Of a stretch of 64,000 nt of DNA, positions 27,228-39,278 are shown piece after piece. The DNA comes from Mytilus trossulus (lineage: Eukaryota > Mollusca > Bivalvia > Mytilida > Mytilidae): assembly GCF_036588685.1 (NCBI RefSeq), contig NC_086378.1, forward strand, positions 81,237,127 to 81,301,126, read 5' to 3'. The notes beneath the pieces are model-generated. The model saw only the letters and a list, made by a program, of their open reading frames with translations. It made no database searches and was not told the origin of the DNA. Every line of letters begins with the position of its first letter. The stretch's first letter is position 1. Position numbers and translations under genes: made by a program.

Positions 27228-27838
27228 GTCTTATTTTTATTACACCAAATTAACATCTTTCCTGAAACTGAGTGAATGGTACGCAAGTGCAGCTCCTTAA
27301 AATATCGAATAAGCAATGAAATCAAAGTTCCGAAATATAGATCTACAGTTGCTGCTAGAACAGTAAGTAATGCTTTAAATTGTAACCGCAGTATTTTTTC
27401 TAATAGCGCAACTGCAATCAGGAGTAACGCTAAAAATGACTGTAAGCAAATATTATATGCCCATGCAGTACATTTTATGAAAAGGAAAACATTTTTTTAT
27501 GAAAAATTGTTTCCGTGATGCGAATTGATTTTTTTTCTCGATGATCAGTCAAATGATCGTTTATGAGATAATAAACTTTTTTTATCGCTCTTTATGTACA
27601 ATTATGAAAATTCTTCCAGTAACGGTACTCGGGTTGGCTAAACGTCAAGTTTAACTTAATTGAATGTTTCAGCATGAAATCAGTTGAATTGCACGGGATT
27701 TTCGGTGAAAAGGCTGTCTATTTGATTATTTTTCGTTTGCGGTATTTGATCTACACTATTGCGACTTACAAATGAAATGCGAACATTGTGATAAGTAGCT
27801 ATAGATTCATGTAACCATTTAAGATCCCCATTCGTAAC

Positions 27839-27921
27839 AGTGTGGTGGCCGAGTGGTTAAGGCGTTGGACTTAAGTTCCAATGGACGTATGTCCGCGTGG
27901 GTTCGAACCCCACCCGCACTA
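27839..27921 (+). tRNA. tRNA-Leu(UAA), copy 40
   Basis: Same sequence as copy 1; consensus spacer follows. Confidence 0.96.
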
Positions 27922-28532
27922 GTCTTATTTTTATTACACCAAATTAACATCTTTCCTGAAACTGAGTGAATGGTACGCAAGTGCAGCTCCTTAAAATATC
28001 GAATAAGCAATGAAATCAAAGTTCCGAAATATAGATCTACAGTTGCTGCTAGAACAGTAAGTAATGCTTTAAATTGTAACCGCAGTATTTTTTCTAATAG
28101 CGCAACTGCAATCAGGAGTAACGCTAAAAATGACTGTAAGCAAATATTATATGCCCATGCAGTACATTTTATGAAAAGGAAAACATTTTTTTATGAAAAA
28201 TTGTTTCCGTGATGCGAATTGATTTTTTTTCTCGATGATCAGTCAAATGATCGTTTATGAGATAATAAACTTTTTTTATCGCTCTTTATGTACAATTATG
28301 AAAATTCTTCCAGTAACGGTACTCGGGTTGGCTAAACGTCAAGTTTAACTTAATTGAATGTTTCAGCATGAAATCAGTTGAATTGCACGGGATTTTCGGT
28401 GAAAAGGCTGTCTATTTGATTATTTTTCGTTTGCGGTATTTGATCTACACTATTGCGACTTACAAATGAAATGCGAACATTGTGATAAGTAGCTATAGAT
28501 TCATGTAACCATTTAAGATCCCCATTCGTAAC

Positions 28533-28615
28533 AGTGTGGTGGCCGAGTGGTTAAGGCGTTGGACTTAAGTTCCAATGGACGTATGTCCGCGTGGGTTCGA
28601 ACCCCACCCGCACTA
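28533..28615 (+). tRNA. tRNA-Leu(UAA), copy 41
   Basis: Same sequence as copy 1; consensus spacer follows. Confidence 0.96.
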
Positions 28616-29226
28616 GTCTTATTTTTATTACACCAAATTAACATCTTTCCTGAAACTGAGTGAATGGTACGCAAGTGCAGCTCCTTAAAATATCGAATAA
28701 GCAATGAAATCAAAGTTCCGAAATATAGATCTACAGTTGCTGCTAGAACAGTAAGTAATGCTTTAAATTGTAACCGCAGTATTTTTTCTAATAGCGCAAC
28801 TGCAATCAGGAGTAACGCTAAAAATGACTGTAAGCAAATATTATATGCCCATGCAGTACATTTTATGAAAAGGAAAACATTTTTTTATGAAAAATTGTTT
28901 CCGTGATGCGAATTGATTTTTTTTCTCGATGATCAGTCAAATGATCGTTTATGAGATAATAAACTTTTTTTATCGCTCTTTATGTACAATTATGAAAATT
29001 CTTCCAGTAACGGTACTCGGGTTGGCTAAACGTCAAGTTTAACTTAATTGAATGTTTCAGCATGAAATCAGTTGAATTGCACGGGATTTTCGGTGAAAAG
29101 GCTGTCTATTTGATTATTTTTCGTTTGCGGTATTTGATCTACACTATTGCGACTTACAAATGAAATGCGAACATTGTGATAAGTAGCTATAGATTCATGT
29201 AACCATTTAAGATCCCCATTCGTAAC

Positions 29227-29309
29227 AGTGTGGTGGCCGAGTGGTTAAGGCGTTGGACTTAAGTTCCAATGGACGTATGTCCGCGTGGGTTCGAACCCCA
29301 CCCGCACTA
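29227..29309 (+). tRNA. tRNA-Leu(UAA), copy 42
   Basis: Same sequence as copy 1; consensus spacer follows. Confidence 0.96.
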
Positions 29310-29920
29310 GTCTTATTTTTATTACACCAAATTAACATCTTTCCTGAAACTGAGTGAATGGTACGCAAGTGCAGCTCCTTAAAATATCGAATAAGCAATG
29401 AAATCAAAGTTCCGAAATATAGATCTACAGTTGCTGCTAGAACAGTAAGTAATGCTTTAAATTGTAACCGCAGTATTTTTTCTAATAGCGCAACTGCAAT
29501 CAGGAGTAACGCTAAAAATGACTGTAAGCAAATATTATATGCCCATGCAGTACATTTTATGAAAAGGAAAACATTTTTTTATGAAAAATTGTTTCCGTGA
29601 TGCGAATTGATTTTTTTTCTCGATGATCAGTCAAATGATCGTTTATGAGATAATAAACTTTTTTTATCGCTCTTTATGTACAATTATGAAAATTCTTCCA
29701 GTAACGGTACTCGGGTTGGCTAAACGTCAAGTTTAACTTAATTGAATGTTTCAGCATGAAATCAGTTGAATTGCACGGGATTTTCGGTGAAAAGGCTGTC
29801 TATTTGATTATTTTTCGTTTGCGGTATTTGATCTACACTATTGCGACTTACAAATGAAATGCGAACATTGTGATAAGTAGCTATAGATTCATGTAACCAT
29901 TTAAGATCCCCATTCGTAAC

Positions 29921-30003
29921 AGTGTGGTGGCCGAGTGGTTAAGGCGTTGGACTTAAGTTCCAATGGACGTATGTCCGCGTGGGTTCGAACCCCACCCGCA
30001 CTA
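29921..30003 (+). tRNA. tRNA-Leu(UAA), copy 43
   Basis: Same sequence as copy 1; consensus spacer follows. Confidence 0.96.
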
Positions 30004-30614
30004 GTCTTATTTTTATTACACCAAATTAACATCTTTCCTGAAACTGAGTGAATGGTACGCAAGTGCAGCTCCTTAAAATATCGAATAAGCAATGAAATCA
30101 AAGTTCCGAAATATAGATCTACAGTTGCTGCTAGAACAGTAAGTAATGCTTTAAATTGTAACCGCAGTATTTTTTCTAATAGCGCAACTGCAATCAGGAG
30201 TAACGCTAAAAATGACTGTAAGCAAATATTATATGCCCATGCAGTACATTTTATGAAAAGGAAAACATTTTTTTATGAAAAATTGTTTCCGTGATGCGAA
30301 TTGATTTTTTTTCTCGATGATCAGTCAAATGATCGTTTATGAGATAATAAACTTTTTTTATCGCTCTTTATGTACAATTATGAAAATTCTTCCAGTAACG
30401 GTACTCGGGTTGGCTAAACGTCAAGTTTAACTTAATTGAATGTTTCAGCATGAAATCAGTTGAATTGCACGGGATTTTCGGTGAAAAGGCTGTCTATTTG
30501 ATTATTTTTCGTTTGCGGTATTTGATCTACACTATTGCGACTTACAAATGAAATGCGAACATTGTGATAAGTAGCTATAGATTCATGTAACCATTTAAGA
30601 TCCCCATTCGTAAC

Positions 30615-30697
30615 AGTGTGGTGGCCGAGTGGTTAAGGCGTTGGACTTAAGTTCCAATGGACGTATGTCCGCGTGGGTTCGAACCCCACCCGCACTA
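30615..30697 (+). tRNA. tRNA-Leu(UAA), copy 44
   Basis: Same sequence as copy 1; consensus spacer follows. Confidence 0.96.
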
Positions 30698-31308
30698 GTC
30701 TTATTTTTATTACACCAAATTAACATCTTTCCTGAAACTGAGTGAATGGTACGCAAGTGCAGCTCCTTAAAATATCGAATAAGCAATGAAATCAAAGTTC
30801 CGAAATATAGATCTACAGTTGCTGCTAGAACAGTAAGTAATGCTTTAAATTGTAACCGCAGTATTTTTTCTAATAGCGCAACTGCAATCAGGAGTAACGC
30901 TAAAAATGACTGTAAGCAAATATTATATGCCCATGCAGTACATTTTATGAAAAGGAAAACATTTTTTTATGAAAAATTGTTTCCGTGATGCGAATTGATT
31001 TTTTTTCTCGATGATCAGTCAAATGATCGTTTATGAGATAATAAACTTTTTTTATCGCTCTTTATGTACAATTATGAAAATTCTTCCAGTAACGGTACTC
31101 GGGTTGGCTAAACGTCAAGTTTAACTTAATTGAATGTTTCAGCATGAAATCAGTTGAATTGCACGGGATTTTCGGTGAAAAGGCTGTCTATTTGATTATT
31201 TTTCGTTTGCGGTATTTGATCTACACTATTGCGACTTACAAATGAAATGCGAACATTGTGATAAGTAGCTATAGATTCATGTAACCATTTAAGATCCCCA
31301 TTCGTAAC

Positions 31309-31391
31309 AGTGTGGTGGCCGAGTGGTTAAGGCGTTGGACTTAAGTTCCAATGGACGTATGTCCGCGTGGGTTCGAACCCCACCCGCACTA
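31309..31391 (+). tRNA. tRNA-Leu(UAA), copy 45
   Basis: The tRNA matches copy 1; its downstream spacer is split by the DNA transposon at 31628-36305. Confidence 0.96.
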
Positions 31392-31627
31392 GTCTTATTT
31401 TTATTACACCAAATTAACATCTTTCCTGAAACTGAGTGAATGGTACGCAAGTGCAGCTCCTTAAAATATCGAATAAGCAATGAAATCAAAGTTCCGAAAT
31501 ATAGATCTACAGTTGCTGCTAGAACAGTAAGTAATGCTTTAAATTGTAACCGCAGTATTTTTTCTAATAGCGCAACTGCAATCAGGAGTAACGCTAAAAA
31601 TGACTGTAAGCAAATATTATATGCCCA

Positions 31628-31830
31628 CCCAGTAAACAATCCAACGTTGGCATTACGTCGTGACAACGTAATACTATCGTTGTGACAACGTAGTGAAATT
31701 ACGTCGGTACAACGTAATTTTGTGAACTCCAAGGCACGTGCTGACAACCATCCACACAACGTTGGCACAACGTAATTTGTGACGTAATTTATGACCTTCA
31801 TAGGACGTTGTGACAACGTTGCAACTCAAC
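31628..31830 (+). repeat. Left terminal region with ACGT-rich short inverted repeats
   Basis: Begins with CCCAGTAAACA and contains 12 ACGT tetramers, far above chance for AT-rich DNA. Near-palindromic blocks lie at about 31676-31692 and 31803-31819. Probable recognition repeats or hairpins of the element's transposition machinery (inference). Confidence 0.7.
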
Positions 31831-31964
31831 TGTAAATGACCCTTGTCCTCATTTGATTGATAAGAGCAATAAAATTTCATTGAAGAAGTGAACAGGGTCT
31901 ATATTTTCTTCTTTTCACCTGTTTTTTTAGTTGTGAAATTTTCAATGTAGGACAGATGGACACA

Positions 31965-32240
31965 ATAGATATAGGAAGATGTGGTATGAGTGCCAATAAG
32001 ACAACTCTCCATCCAAATCACAATTTATAAAAGTAAACCATTGACGGTCAAGGTACGGCCTTCAACACGGAGTCTTGACTCACACCAAACAACAAGATAC
32101 AAAGGGCTCCAAAATAACTTGTGTAAAACCATTCAAACAGGAAAACCAACAGTCTAATCTATATATATATATATATAAAAACAAGAAACACCTATAGATT
32201 ACATAAACAAACTACAACAATGTTGATAAATGCTTTACTT
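31965..32240 (+). repeat. Dispersed mussel repeat nested in the DNA transposon
   Basis: From about ATAGGAAGATGTGGTATGAG onward this matches, from memory, a highly abundant interspersed repeat of mussel genomes (motifs GACAACTCTCCATCC and CTTCAACACGGAG). It contains a (TA)n microsatellite at 32159-32177. I see no coding capacity and assign no family name. Confidence 0.6.
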
Positions 32241-32384
32241 CCAAATTGTCCAATTCATGATTCACACAGTTTTAAGGTTAAAGTCTTAGTTTTATTTGTT
32301 GCAATACTGAAGTACAAGATTTACACATTTCCATTTAACAAAAGCAACTTTCCTTCAAAAATTTAACACATTATACTATTCAAA

Positions 32385-32485
32385 AGGCGAGATTTTGTAT
32401 GATGGCCAATGAGACAACCCTCTTTCCTAAAATCAAATATTAAATATGTTAGCAATTATGGTAAATGTACAGCCTTCAACATGAC
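32385..32485 (+). repeat. Diverged second fragment of the same dispersed repeat
   Basis: Shares the ordered words GATGGCCAATGAGACAAC and GTACAGCCTTCAACA with the repeat at 31965-32240 but is shorter and more degenerate. It is an older fragment about 400 bp downstream. Confidence 0.55.
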
Positions 32486-32734
32486 ACTTTGGTACATGCT
32501 GCAACTTCTAAATGTTTAGGGTTTCAGTGTCCTAGACTAATACATTGTAGTTTCACTATATGACGGTGGAAATTCTATAATGTAGATTTCATTTTGACAA
32601 TGGAAACATTTTTTAATGCATTATTCAGAAGTACAAAAAACTACCACATATACCTTAATATTTACTGTAGAATCATTCAGCTGGATTCCCTTCACAAGAA
32701 CAGCCTACGAAAAATATTTGGAAAAGTACCCAAA

Positions 32735-32930
32735 GTCTGTAGTTTACAAATATATATTTCTACACAACTTATACAACTCGTCTGAACATCAACCTAACAA
32801 TGTTAGGTCTGTAAATTTGCTTTCACAAATTATTTGTTCTTCCCTCGCCGAGATTCAAACTCATGCTACTATGATATTGTGACACCAAATCGCCTGCACA
32901 GCAGCCATCCTACTAGACCACACGACCAAC
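32735..32930 (-). mobile_element. tRNA-derived SINE, minus strand
   Basis: Read on the minus strand, 32928 to about 32843 is a tRNA-like head. It has an A box TGGTCTAGTAGG (complement of 32909-32920) and a B box within GAGTTTGAATCTC (complement of 32850-32862), followed by CGGCGAGGG. The body continues to about 32735. The layout resembles the tRNA-headed SINEs widespread in bivalves (for example the RUDI group). The head is too degenerate in its stems to be a working tRNA gene. Confidence 0.65.
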
Positions 32931-35023
32931 TTATACACACTTCTAAAAATATCCCAAAATGAAGAAAATAACTGAAATTCAATCAAACTAACTATTGCTT
33001 TTTTCCATTGACAAACCAGAGAAAGACCTATCCAAAAGTTAGGACTTCTTTTTTCTTATGTACATGAACCAATAATAAAATAATAGTATGTTTCTGATTT
33101 TTTGAAATTTTATTCCAAATTCTAGTCTTGTGTTGGTTGTATACATGGCATTCAAAGTTTTGGTTTTCTGCCCTCTCATCAGCTGGTCTTGTGTTGGTTT
33201 CCGGTCTCTGAAAAAAAAATCATAAATTATAAAATAGTTTTTTTTATCCCAACTTAGGAATAACAGCAGTTCTTAAAAAATATCCTTGTTTAAACATAAT
33301 CAATATTTTTTATGCGCGGTCGGTGGTATAATAAATCTTGCAGATTCATAATCAGGTTGTGTTGTTACTGAGATGTTTGTATCTTTGCCAATTTTATATA
33401 CATATTTTGATAATGTATGTTAGAAATTTGAACATAATTTGAGTATGATAATTTATAACTTTTAGTTAACCTTTGTCCTTGTTTAAAAGAAAACATGTTA
33501 ATGAAATTATGGTTGTTCCATATAAAACTGTTTCCACCCCAGGGACAACCTTTTTTTAACCCCCAGCACAGACAGAATAAAAAATATATAAGAACAAACT
33601 CCCTTTAATTTCCATCTTGGTATTTCAAAACCTGTTACCAACCACCCCAGTATTAAAACAGGTGTATTAAAAGGAAGTATGGTTTCTCAAAATTGTCATT
33701 CATCAATTAATTTAAGATATTCTTAGGATTTTACCTTAATCTGACATGTTAATAAATTTATTATTCACATCATAACAGCAAGACCTTACACTACAGCTCA
33801 GGTGGATTTTGCTTTGTCTACCTGTCCACAGTGGGAGTGGGCACCGGGTGGGTAAAATTTCTAGCTTGTTAAATCAAAAGACTTGCAAACTTACAATCAA
33901 TTGCAAAAATCAGATAAGCAATTATAATCAATATTTCTTACAAAAAAAAAAGAATTATAGCTGGAGTGGGCACAGGTGGGCTGTTCACGGTGGGCCGGTG
34001 GAAAAAACAAAATCCGTCCAGGCTGTTGTGTATATCATATATGCAAATGAACGCAATCGTATTAATATCTATAAATGAACAAATTATAATTTAATATATA
34101 AAATTAATTAAAGAATAAAGTGTCCATGAGCCACAAATGATGTTATCATTGAAGGACATACTAGTAACTTATAAAGAACAGTTAAACAGATGGTCTCCAA
34201 AATCAAACTCTGCGTTTTATGATAACAAGCTTTGTGTATAAATTTCATAACATGTGGTTAAGGCAAACTAAAGTTAGAGTTCAGAAACCAATTTTGAGTC
34301 CAATGTTCATGTACATGTATGTACATACAGTACAAGAGTAAAACCATATGGCCCAGTGAAGGAGGGCATAAAAAGAGCTGATCAACTGATCATGATGTTT
34401 ACCTTTTTATATCTTGGTCCATCTTGTTGATCTGGTACATGTACATGCTTACATTGTAAGTATTGTAACTGCAGTGCATTCCACAACCTCAGACACATGA
34501 CCACACATTGGACTTTGGATTTTTATACAAGATTCTGGAAAAAAATCATAAATACAATCAATTATCTTCTATATTGATCAGTCTGTGTACATACTACATG
34601 TGTGTCAGTCCAACAAATCTTTGGGAGAACCAGGTAAGCAAAAAATGTACATGCATTCCATACCATAAATTGAAAAGCAAATGAGACTTCCCTATATACT
34701 GTTTTTTTTAACCCCAGTAAACTGGATTTTACCCTAACAAAAGGATAATTTTTACCCAACTTTTCCCAACTGGTACGTGGATCTTAGTCTAAATAATTAT
34801 GACATCTTGAAGGCTTTTTTAAAAAAGTTTCTGTGACACCTATCTATGACAGTTTTTATTGGTAAAATTGTCTATTCCTATGTCAGGCCCAGTTAAACAT
34901 TGATTGGTTGTTGGTTTCGTTATGTTCAGTGGCAAATATTTCATGCAGGTCTAGGACGACCACCAGTGATACAGTCTTCACGCTTGCGACTGGTGATACA
35001 TGTAGTATTATCATTAATAGGAC

Positions 35024-35130
35024 GAGTTTGTAATATGCCAAGTTTGTAATGTGCCGAGATTGTATTAAATGTAGCAAGTTTGTAATGTGCTGAGATTATA
35101 ATCAGGTAATTGGGGCGAGTTTGTTATGTA
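35024..35130 (+). repeat. Degenerate short tandem repeat, AGTTTGTAATGTGCC type
   Basis: Four or five imperfect repeats of a word close to AGTTTGTAATGTGCCGAG within about 100 bp. The remaining interior of the transposon (33000-35000 and 35130-36030) is AT-rich, with no gene or clear repeat that I can support. Confidence 0.5.
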
Positions 35131-36038
35131 CTACAGAGATATCTAAAAAAAAATGTAGCTTCGCATTTGTGATATTGATCAGACTTTTATGATTCCAACA
35201 ATATTTAAAAATAAGTGCAAAAAACACTTACAGCTTTTAAATATAAGGATTATAGGAGGTGTCATGGAGAGAAAACAATTGCCCTCCCCCTTTTTTACTT
35301 TCTATAGTCAATTGCTTAATATATCTGAAAAAACAACACAAGTTAATGGAGAAGTTTGAAAAATGAATTCATATAACACATATGTTGGCTTAAATATCCT
35401 GTACAATGTACCAGTGCAAGAATATATTGACATTAAAAGAAGTATCATATTTCAACTCGGTAACCAGTCAATGAGTCAACAGATTTGAACGAGGCGCCCT
35501 ACACGGCAACAGATGTTATATTTTCTTGTATTATACTTGTTGTTATCATGGAAAACCTTTTTGAAGTAATGTGCAGTTTATATTTTACCTTTTTCTTTGT
35601 TCTGGAATCTGAATCGAGATAAATATTTCACTGCAACTTTTATCACTGTTTTCAAAATTCAGGCGGTAAAAGTGCGCATGCTCAGAGTTTTCGTAGTATG
35701 CGGCGGTAAAACCCGAGGACTGCTGAACGTGCACTATTATAAAACGATTATAAAATTATTAAAAATAATAAATGACAAAACTTGATAATGATATCATATA
35801 AAATATTTATATGAGAACATTTAATTTGAATTTGTAATATTTTCTTGGATATTTTGGTGCAAATAATTTTAATTATGTCTGTGCGGGGAAAAAGGGGGGA
35901 TATTTTGAAAAGCGAAAAAATCGTTAGCACATTTCAATGAAGGTGAATGATGCATCTAGTAAGACTCATAACCATAAAATTCTCCCATAAAACCAGATTT
36001 TAATGTGTCAGCTAGCTGGTTTTTACAGGGTCTGTTCA

Positions 36039-36305
36039 CTACGTTATTATTATGTTGACAGAACGTAACAAAATGTTACGTCGGATTATGACAGTTATAA
36101 GCACGTTGTCACAACGTAATAAAATGTTACGTCCTGACAGGGTACTAAATTTACGTAAATCCGACGTAATTTTATAACGTCGTCTCTACGTCTGCATCCA
36201 ACGTTGGGTTTTTACGTTCCCACAACGTTGGTACGACGTACAATCAAGACATGACGTTCAGACGACCATTAACCGACGTTGGGAGTACGTCGTGTGTTTA
36301 CTGGG
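36039..36305 (-). repeat. Right terminal region with ACGT-rich short inverted repeats
   Basis: Ends with the complement of CCCAGTAAACA and contains 17 ACGT tetramers, including AACGTTGG and CACGTTGTCACAACGT blocks. Beyond the outer 11 bp it does not align base for base with the left end. What the ends share is motif composition rather than a long inverted repeat. Confidence 0.7.
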
Positions 36306-36682
36306 CATGCAGTACATTTTATGAAAAGGAAAACATTTTTTTATGAAAAATTGTTTCCGTGATGCGAATTGATTTTTTTTCTCGATGATCAGTCAAATGA
36401 TCGTTTATGAGATAATAAACTTTTTTTATCGCTCTTTATGTACAATTATGAAAATTCTTCCAGTAACGGTACTCGGGTTGGCTAAACGTCAAGTTTAACT
36501 TAATTGAATGTTTCAGCATGAAATCAGTTGAATTGCACGGGATTTTCGGTGAAAAGGCTGTCTATTTGATTATTTTTCGTTTGCGGTATTTGATCTACAC
36601 TATTGCGACTTACAAATGAAATGCGAACATTGTGATAAGTAGCTATAGATTCATGTAACCATTTAAGATCCCCATTCGTAAC

Positions 36683-36765
36683 AGTGTGGTGGCCGAGTGG
36701 TTAAGGCGTTGGACTTAAGTTCCAATGGACGTATGTCCGCGTGGGTTCGAACCCCACCCGCACTA
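36683..36765 (+). tRNA. tRNA-Leu(UAA), copy 46
   Basis: First copy after the DNA transposon; same sequence as copy 1. Confidence 0.96.
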
Positions 36766-37376
36766 GTCTTATTTTTATTACACCAAATTAACATCTTTCC
36801 TGAAACTGAGTGAATGGTACGCAAGTGCAGCTCCTTAAAATATCGAATAAGCAATGAAATCAAAGTTCCGAAATATAGATCTACAGTTGCTGCTAGAACA
36901 GTAAGTAATGCTTTAAATTGTAACCGCAGTATTTTTTCTAATAGCGCAACTGCAATCAGGAGTAACGCTAAAAATGACTGTAAGCAAATATTATATGCCC
37001 ATGCAGTACATTTTATGAAAAGGAAAACATTTTTTTATGAAAAATTGTTTCCGTGATGCGAATTGATTTTTTTTCTCGATGATCAGTCAAATGATCGTTT
37101 ATGAGATAATAAACTTTTTTTATCGCTCTTTATGTACAATTATGAAAATTCTTCCAGTAACGGTACTCGGGTTGGCTAAACGTCAAGTTTAACTTAATTG
37201 AATGTTTCAGCATGAAATCAGTTGAATTGCACGGGATTTTCGGTGAAAAGGCTGTCTATTTGATTATTTTTCGTTTGCGGTATTTGATCTACACTATTGC
37301 GACTTACAAATGAAATGCGAACATTGTGATAAGTAGCTATAGATTCATGTAACCATTTAAGATCCCCATTCGTAAC

Positions 37377-37459
37377 AGTGTGGTGGCCGAGTGGTTAAGG
37401 CGTTGGACTTAAGTTCCAATGGACGTATGTCCGCGTGGGTTCGAACCCCACCCGCACTA
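37377..37459 (+). tRNA. tRNA-Leu(UAA), copy 47
   Basis: Same sequence as copy 1; consensus spacer follows. Confidence 0.96.
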
Positions 37460-38070
37460 GTCTTATTTTTATTACACCAAATTAACATCTTTCCTGAAAC
37501 TGAGTGAATGGTACGCAAGTGCAGCTCCTTAAAATATCGAATAAGCAATGAAATCAAAGTTCCGAAATATAGATCTACAGTTGCTGCTAGAACAGTAAGT
37601 AATGCTTTAAATTGTAACCGCAGTATTTTTTCTAATAGCGCAACTGCAATCAGGAGTAACGCTAAAAATGACTGTAAGCAAATATTATATGCCCATGCAG
37701 TACATTTTATGAAAAGGAAAACATTTTTTTATGAAAAATTGTTTCCGTGATGCGAATTGATTTTTTTTCTCGATGATCAGTCAAATGATCGTTTATGAGA
37801 TAATAAACTTTTTTTATCGCTCTTTATGTACAATTATGAAAATTCTTCCAGTAACGGTACTCGGGTTGGCTAAACGTCAAGTTTAACTTAATTGAATGTT
37901 TCAGCATGAAATCAGTTGAATTGCACGGGATTTTCGGTGAAAAGGCTGTCTATTTGATTATTTTTCGTTTGCGGTATTTGATCTACACTATTGCGACTTA
38001 CAAATGAAATGCGAACATTGTGATAAGTAGCTATAGATTCATGTAACCATTTAAGATCCCCATTCGTAAC

Positions 38071-38153
38071 AGTGTGGTGGCCGAGTGGTTAAGGCGTTGG
38101 ACTTAAGTTCCAATGGACGTATGTCCGCGTGGGTTCGAACCCCACCCGCACTA
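38071..38153 (+). tRNA. tRNA-Leu(UAA), copy 48
   Basis: Same sequence as copy 1; consensus spacer follows. Confidence 0.96.
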
Positions 38154-38764
38154 GTCTTATTTTTATTACACCAAATTAACATCTTTCCTGAAACTGAGTG
38201 AATGGTACGCAAGTGCAGCTCCTTAAAATATCGAATAAGCAATGAAATCAAAGTTCCGAAATATAGATCTACAGTTGCTGCTAGAACAGTAAGTAATGCT
38301 TTAAATTGTAACCGCAGTATTTTTTCTAATAGCGCAACTGCAATCAGGAGTAACGCTAAAAATGACTGTAAGCAAATATTATATGCCCATGCAGTACATT
38401 TTATGAAAAGGAAAACATTTTTTTATGAAAAATTGTTTCCGTGATGCGAATTGATTTTTTTTCTCGATGATCAGTCAAATGATCGTTTATGAGATAATAA
38501 ACTTTTTTTATCGCTCTTTATGTACAATTATGAAAATTCTTCCAGTAACGGTACTCGGGTTGGCTAAACGTCAAGTTTAACTTAATTGAATGTTTCAGCA
38601 TGAAATCAGTTGAATTGCACGGGATTTTCGGTGAAAAGGCTGTCTATTTGATTATTTTTCGTTTGCGGTATTTGATCTACACTATTGCGACTTACAAATG
38701 AAATGCGAACATTGTGATAAGTAGCTATAGATTCATGTAACCATTTAAGATCCCCATTCGTAAC

Positions 38765-38847
38765 AGTGTGGTGGCCGAGTGGTTAAGGCGTTGGACTTAA
38801 GTTCCAATGGACGTATGTCCGCGTGGGTTCGAACCCCACCCGCACTA
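38765..38847 (+). tRNA. tRNA-Leu(UAA), copy 49
   Basis: The tRNA matches copy 1; its downstream spacer is split by the LINE at 39279-41225. Confidence 0.96.
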
Positions 38848-39278
38848 GTCTTATTTTTATTACACCAAATTAACATCTTTCCTGAAACTGAGTGAATGGT
38901 ACGCAAGTGCAGCTCCTTAAAATATCGAATAAGCAATGAAATCAAAGTTCCGAAATATAGATCTACAGTTGCTGCTAGAACAGTAAGTAATGCTTTAAAT
39001 TGTAACCGCAGTATTTTTTCTAATAGCGCAACTGCAATCAGGAGTAACGCTAAAAATGACTGTAAGCAAATATTATATGCCCATGCAGTACATTTTATGA
39101 AAAGGAAAACATTTTTTTATGAAAAATTGTTTCCGTGATGCGAATTGATTTTTTTTCTCGATGATCAGTCAAATGATCGTTTATGAGATAATAAACTTTT
39201 TTTATCGCTCTTTATGTACAATTATGAAAATTCTTCCAGTAACGGTACTCGGGTTGGCTAAACGTCAAGTTTAACTTA

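Larger units (their letters stand above)
1..31627 (+). repeat. tRNA-Leu(UAA) tandem array, left block
   Basis: Head-to-tail units of 694 bp, each with one 83-nt tRNA gene and about 611 bp of spacer. Base 1 falls 6 nt after a tRNA gene, so the array extends leftward out of the window. By eye the copies differ at only a few positions: T-run length (695-bp units after copies 15, 16, 29 and 35-38), C to A at 10459 and 26427, A to T at 14393 and 20674, and two compensating indels near the gap (about 6332 and 6504-6511). The spacer is AT-rich with T runs and shows no second RNA gene or convincing protein gene. The block ends at 31627, where a DNA transposon has inserted. Confidence 0.97.
31628..36305. 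mobile_element. Unclassified non-autonomous DNA transposon, 4.68 kb, in a tRNA spacer
   Basis: An insertion that splits one array unit. The ends form short inverted repeats: CCCAGTAAACA at 31628-31638 and its complement ending at 36305. The consensus unit has one CA here; the insertion has CA on both sides (31626-31627 and 36306-36307), so the target duplication is 2 bp and is not TA. Both ends are packed with ACGT words, 12 in roughly the first 200 bp and 17 in roughly the last 270 bp, many arranged as near-palindromes such as CGTTGTGACAACG. No open frame long enough for a transposase is present, and the interior carries older nested repeats and a SINE. I cannot assign a superfamily: the 2-bp CA duplication and CCCAG ends fit none I know confidently. 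Confidence 0.8.
36306..39278 (+). repeat. tRNA-Leu(UAA) tandem array, middle block
   Basis: The array resumes in phase after the DNA transposon, starting in the middle of the spacer that was split at 31627. It holds copies 46-49 with the same consensus unit. It ends at 39278, where a LINE interrupts the spacer after copy 49. The spacing from copy 45 to copy 46 is 5374 bp, which is 694 plus 4680, the transposon with a 2-bp target duplication. Confidence 0.97.

Noticed and set aside
31289-31816. 175-codon minus-strand frame
   Set aside because: It is a chance fusion across the boundary between array spacer and DNA transposon, with no domain similarity.
32843-32928. A functional minus-strand tRNA gene
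   Set aside because: A and B boxes are present but the stems do not pair as a cloverleaf, and a SINE-like body follows.
33809-34078. 89-codon frame inside the DNA transposon, considered as a transposase remnant
   Set aside because: Low-complexity lysine/asparagine-rich translation with no DDE or other catalytic motif.
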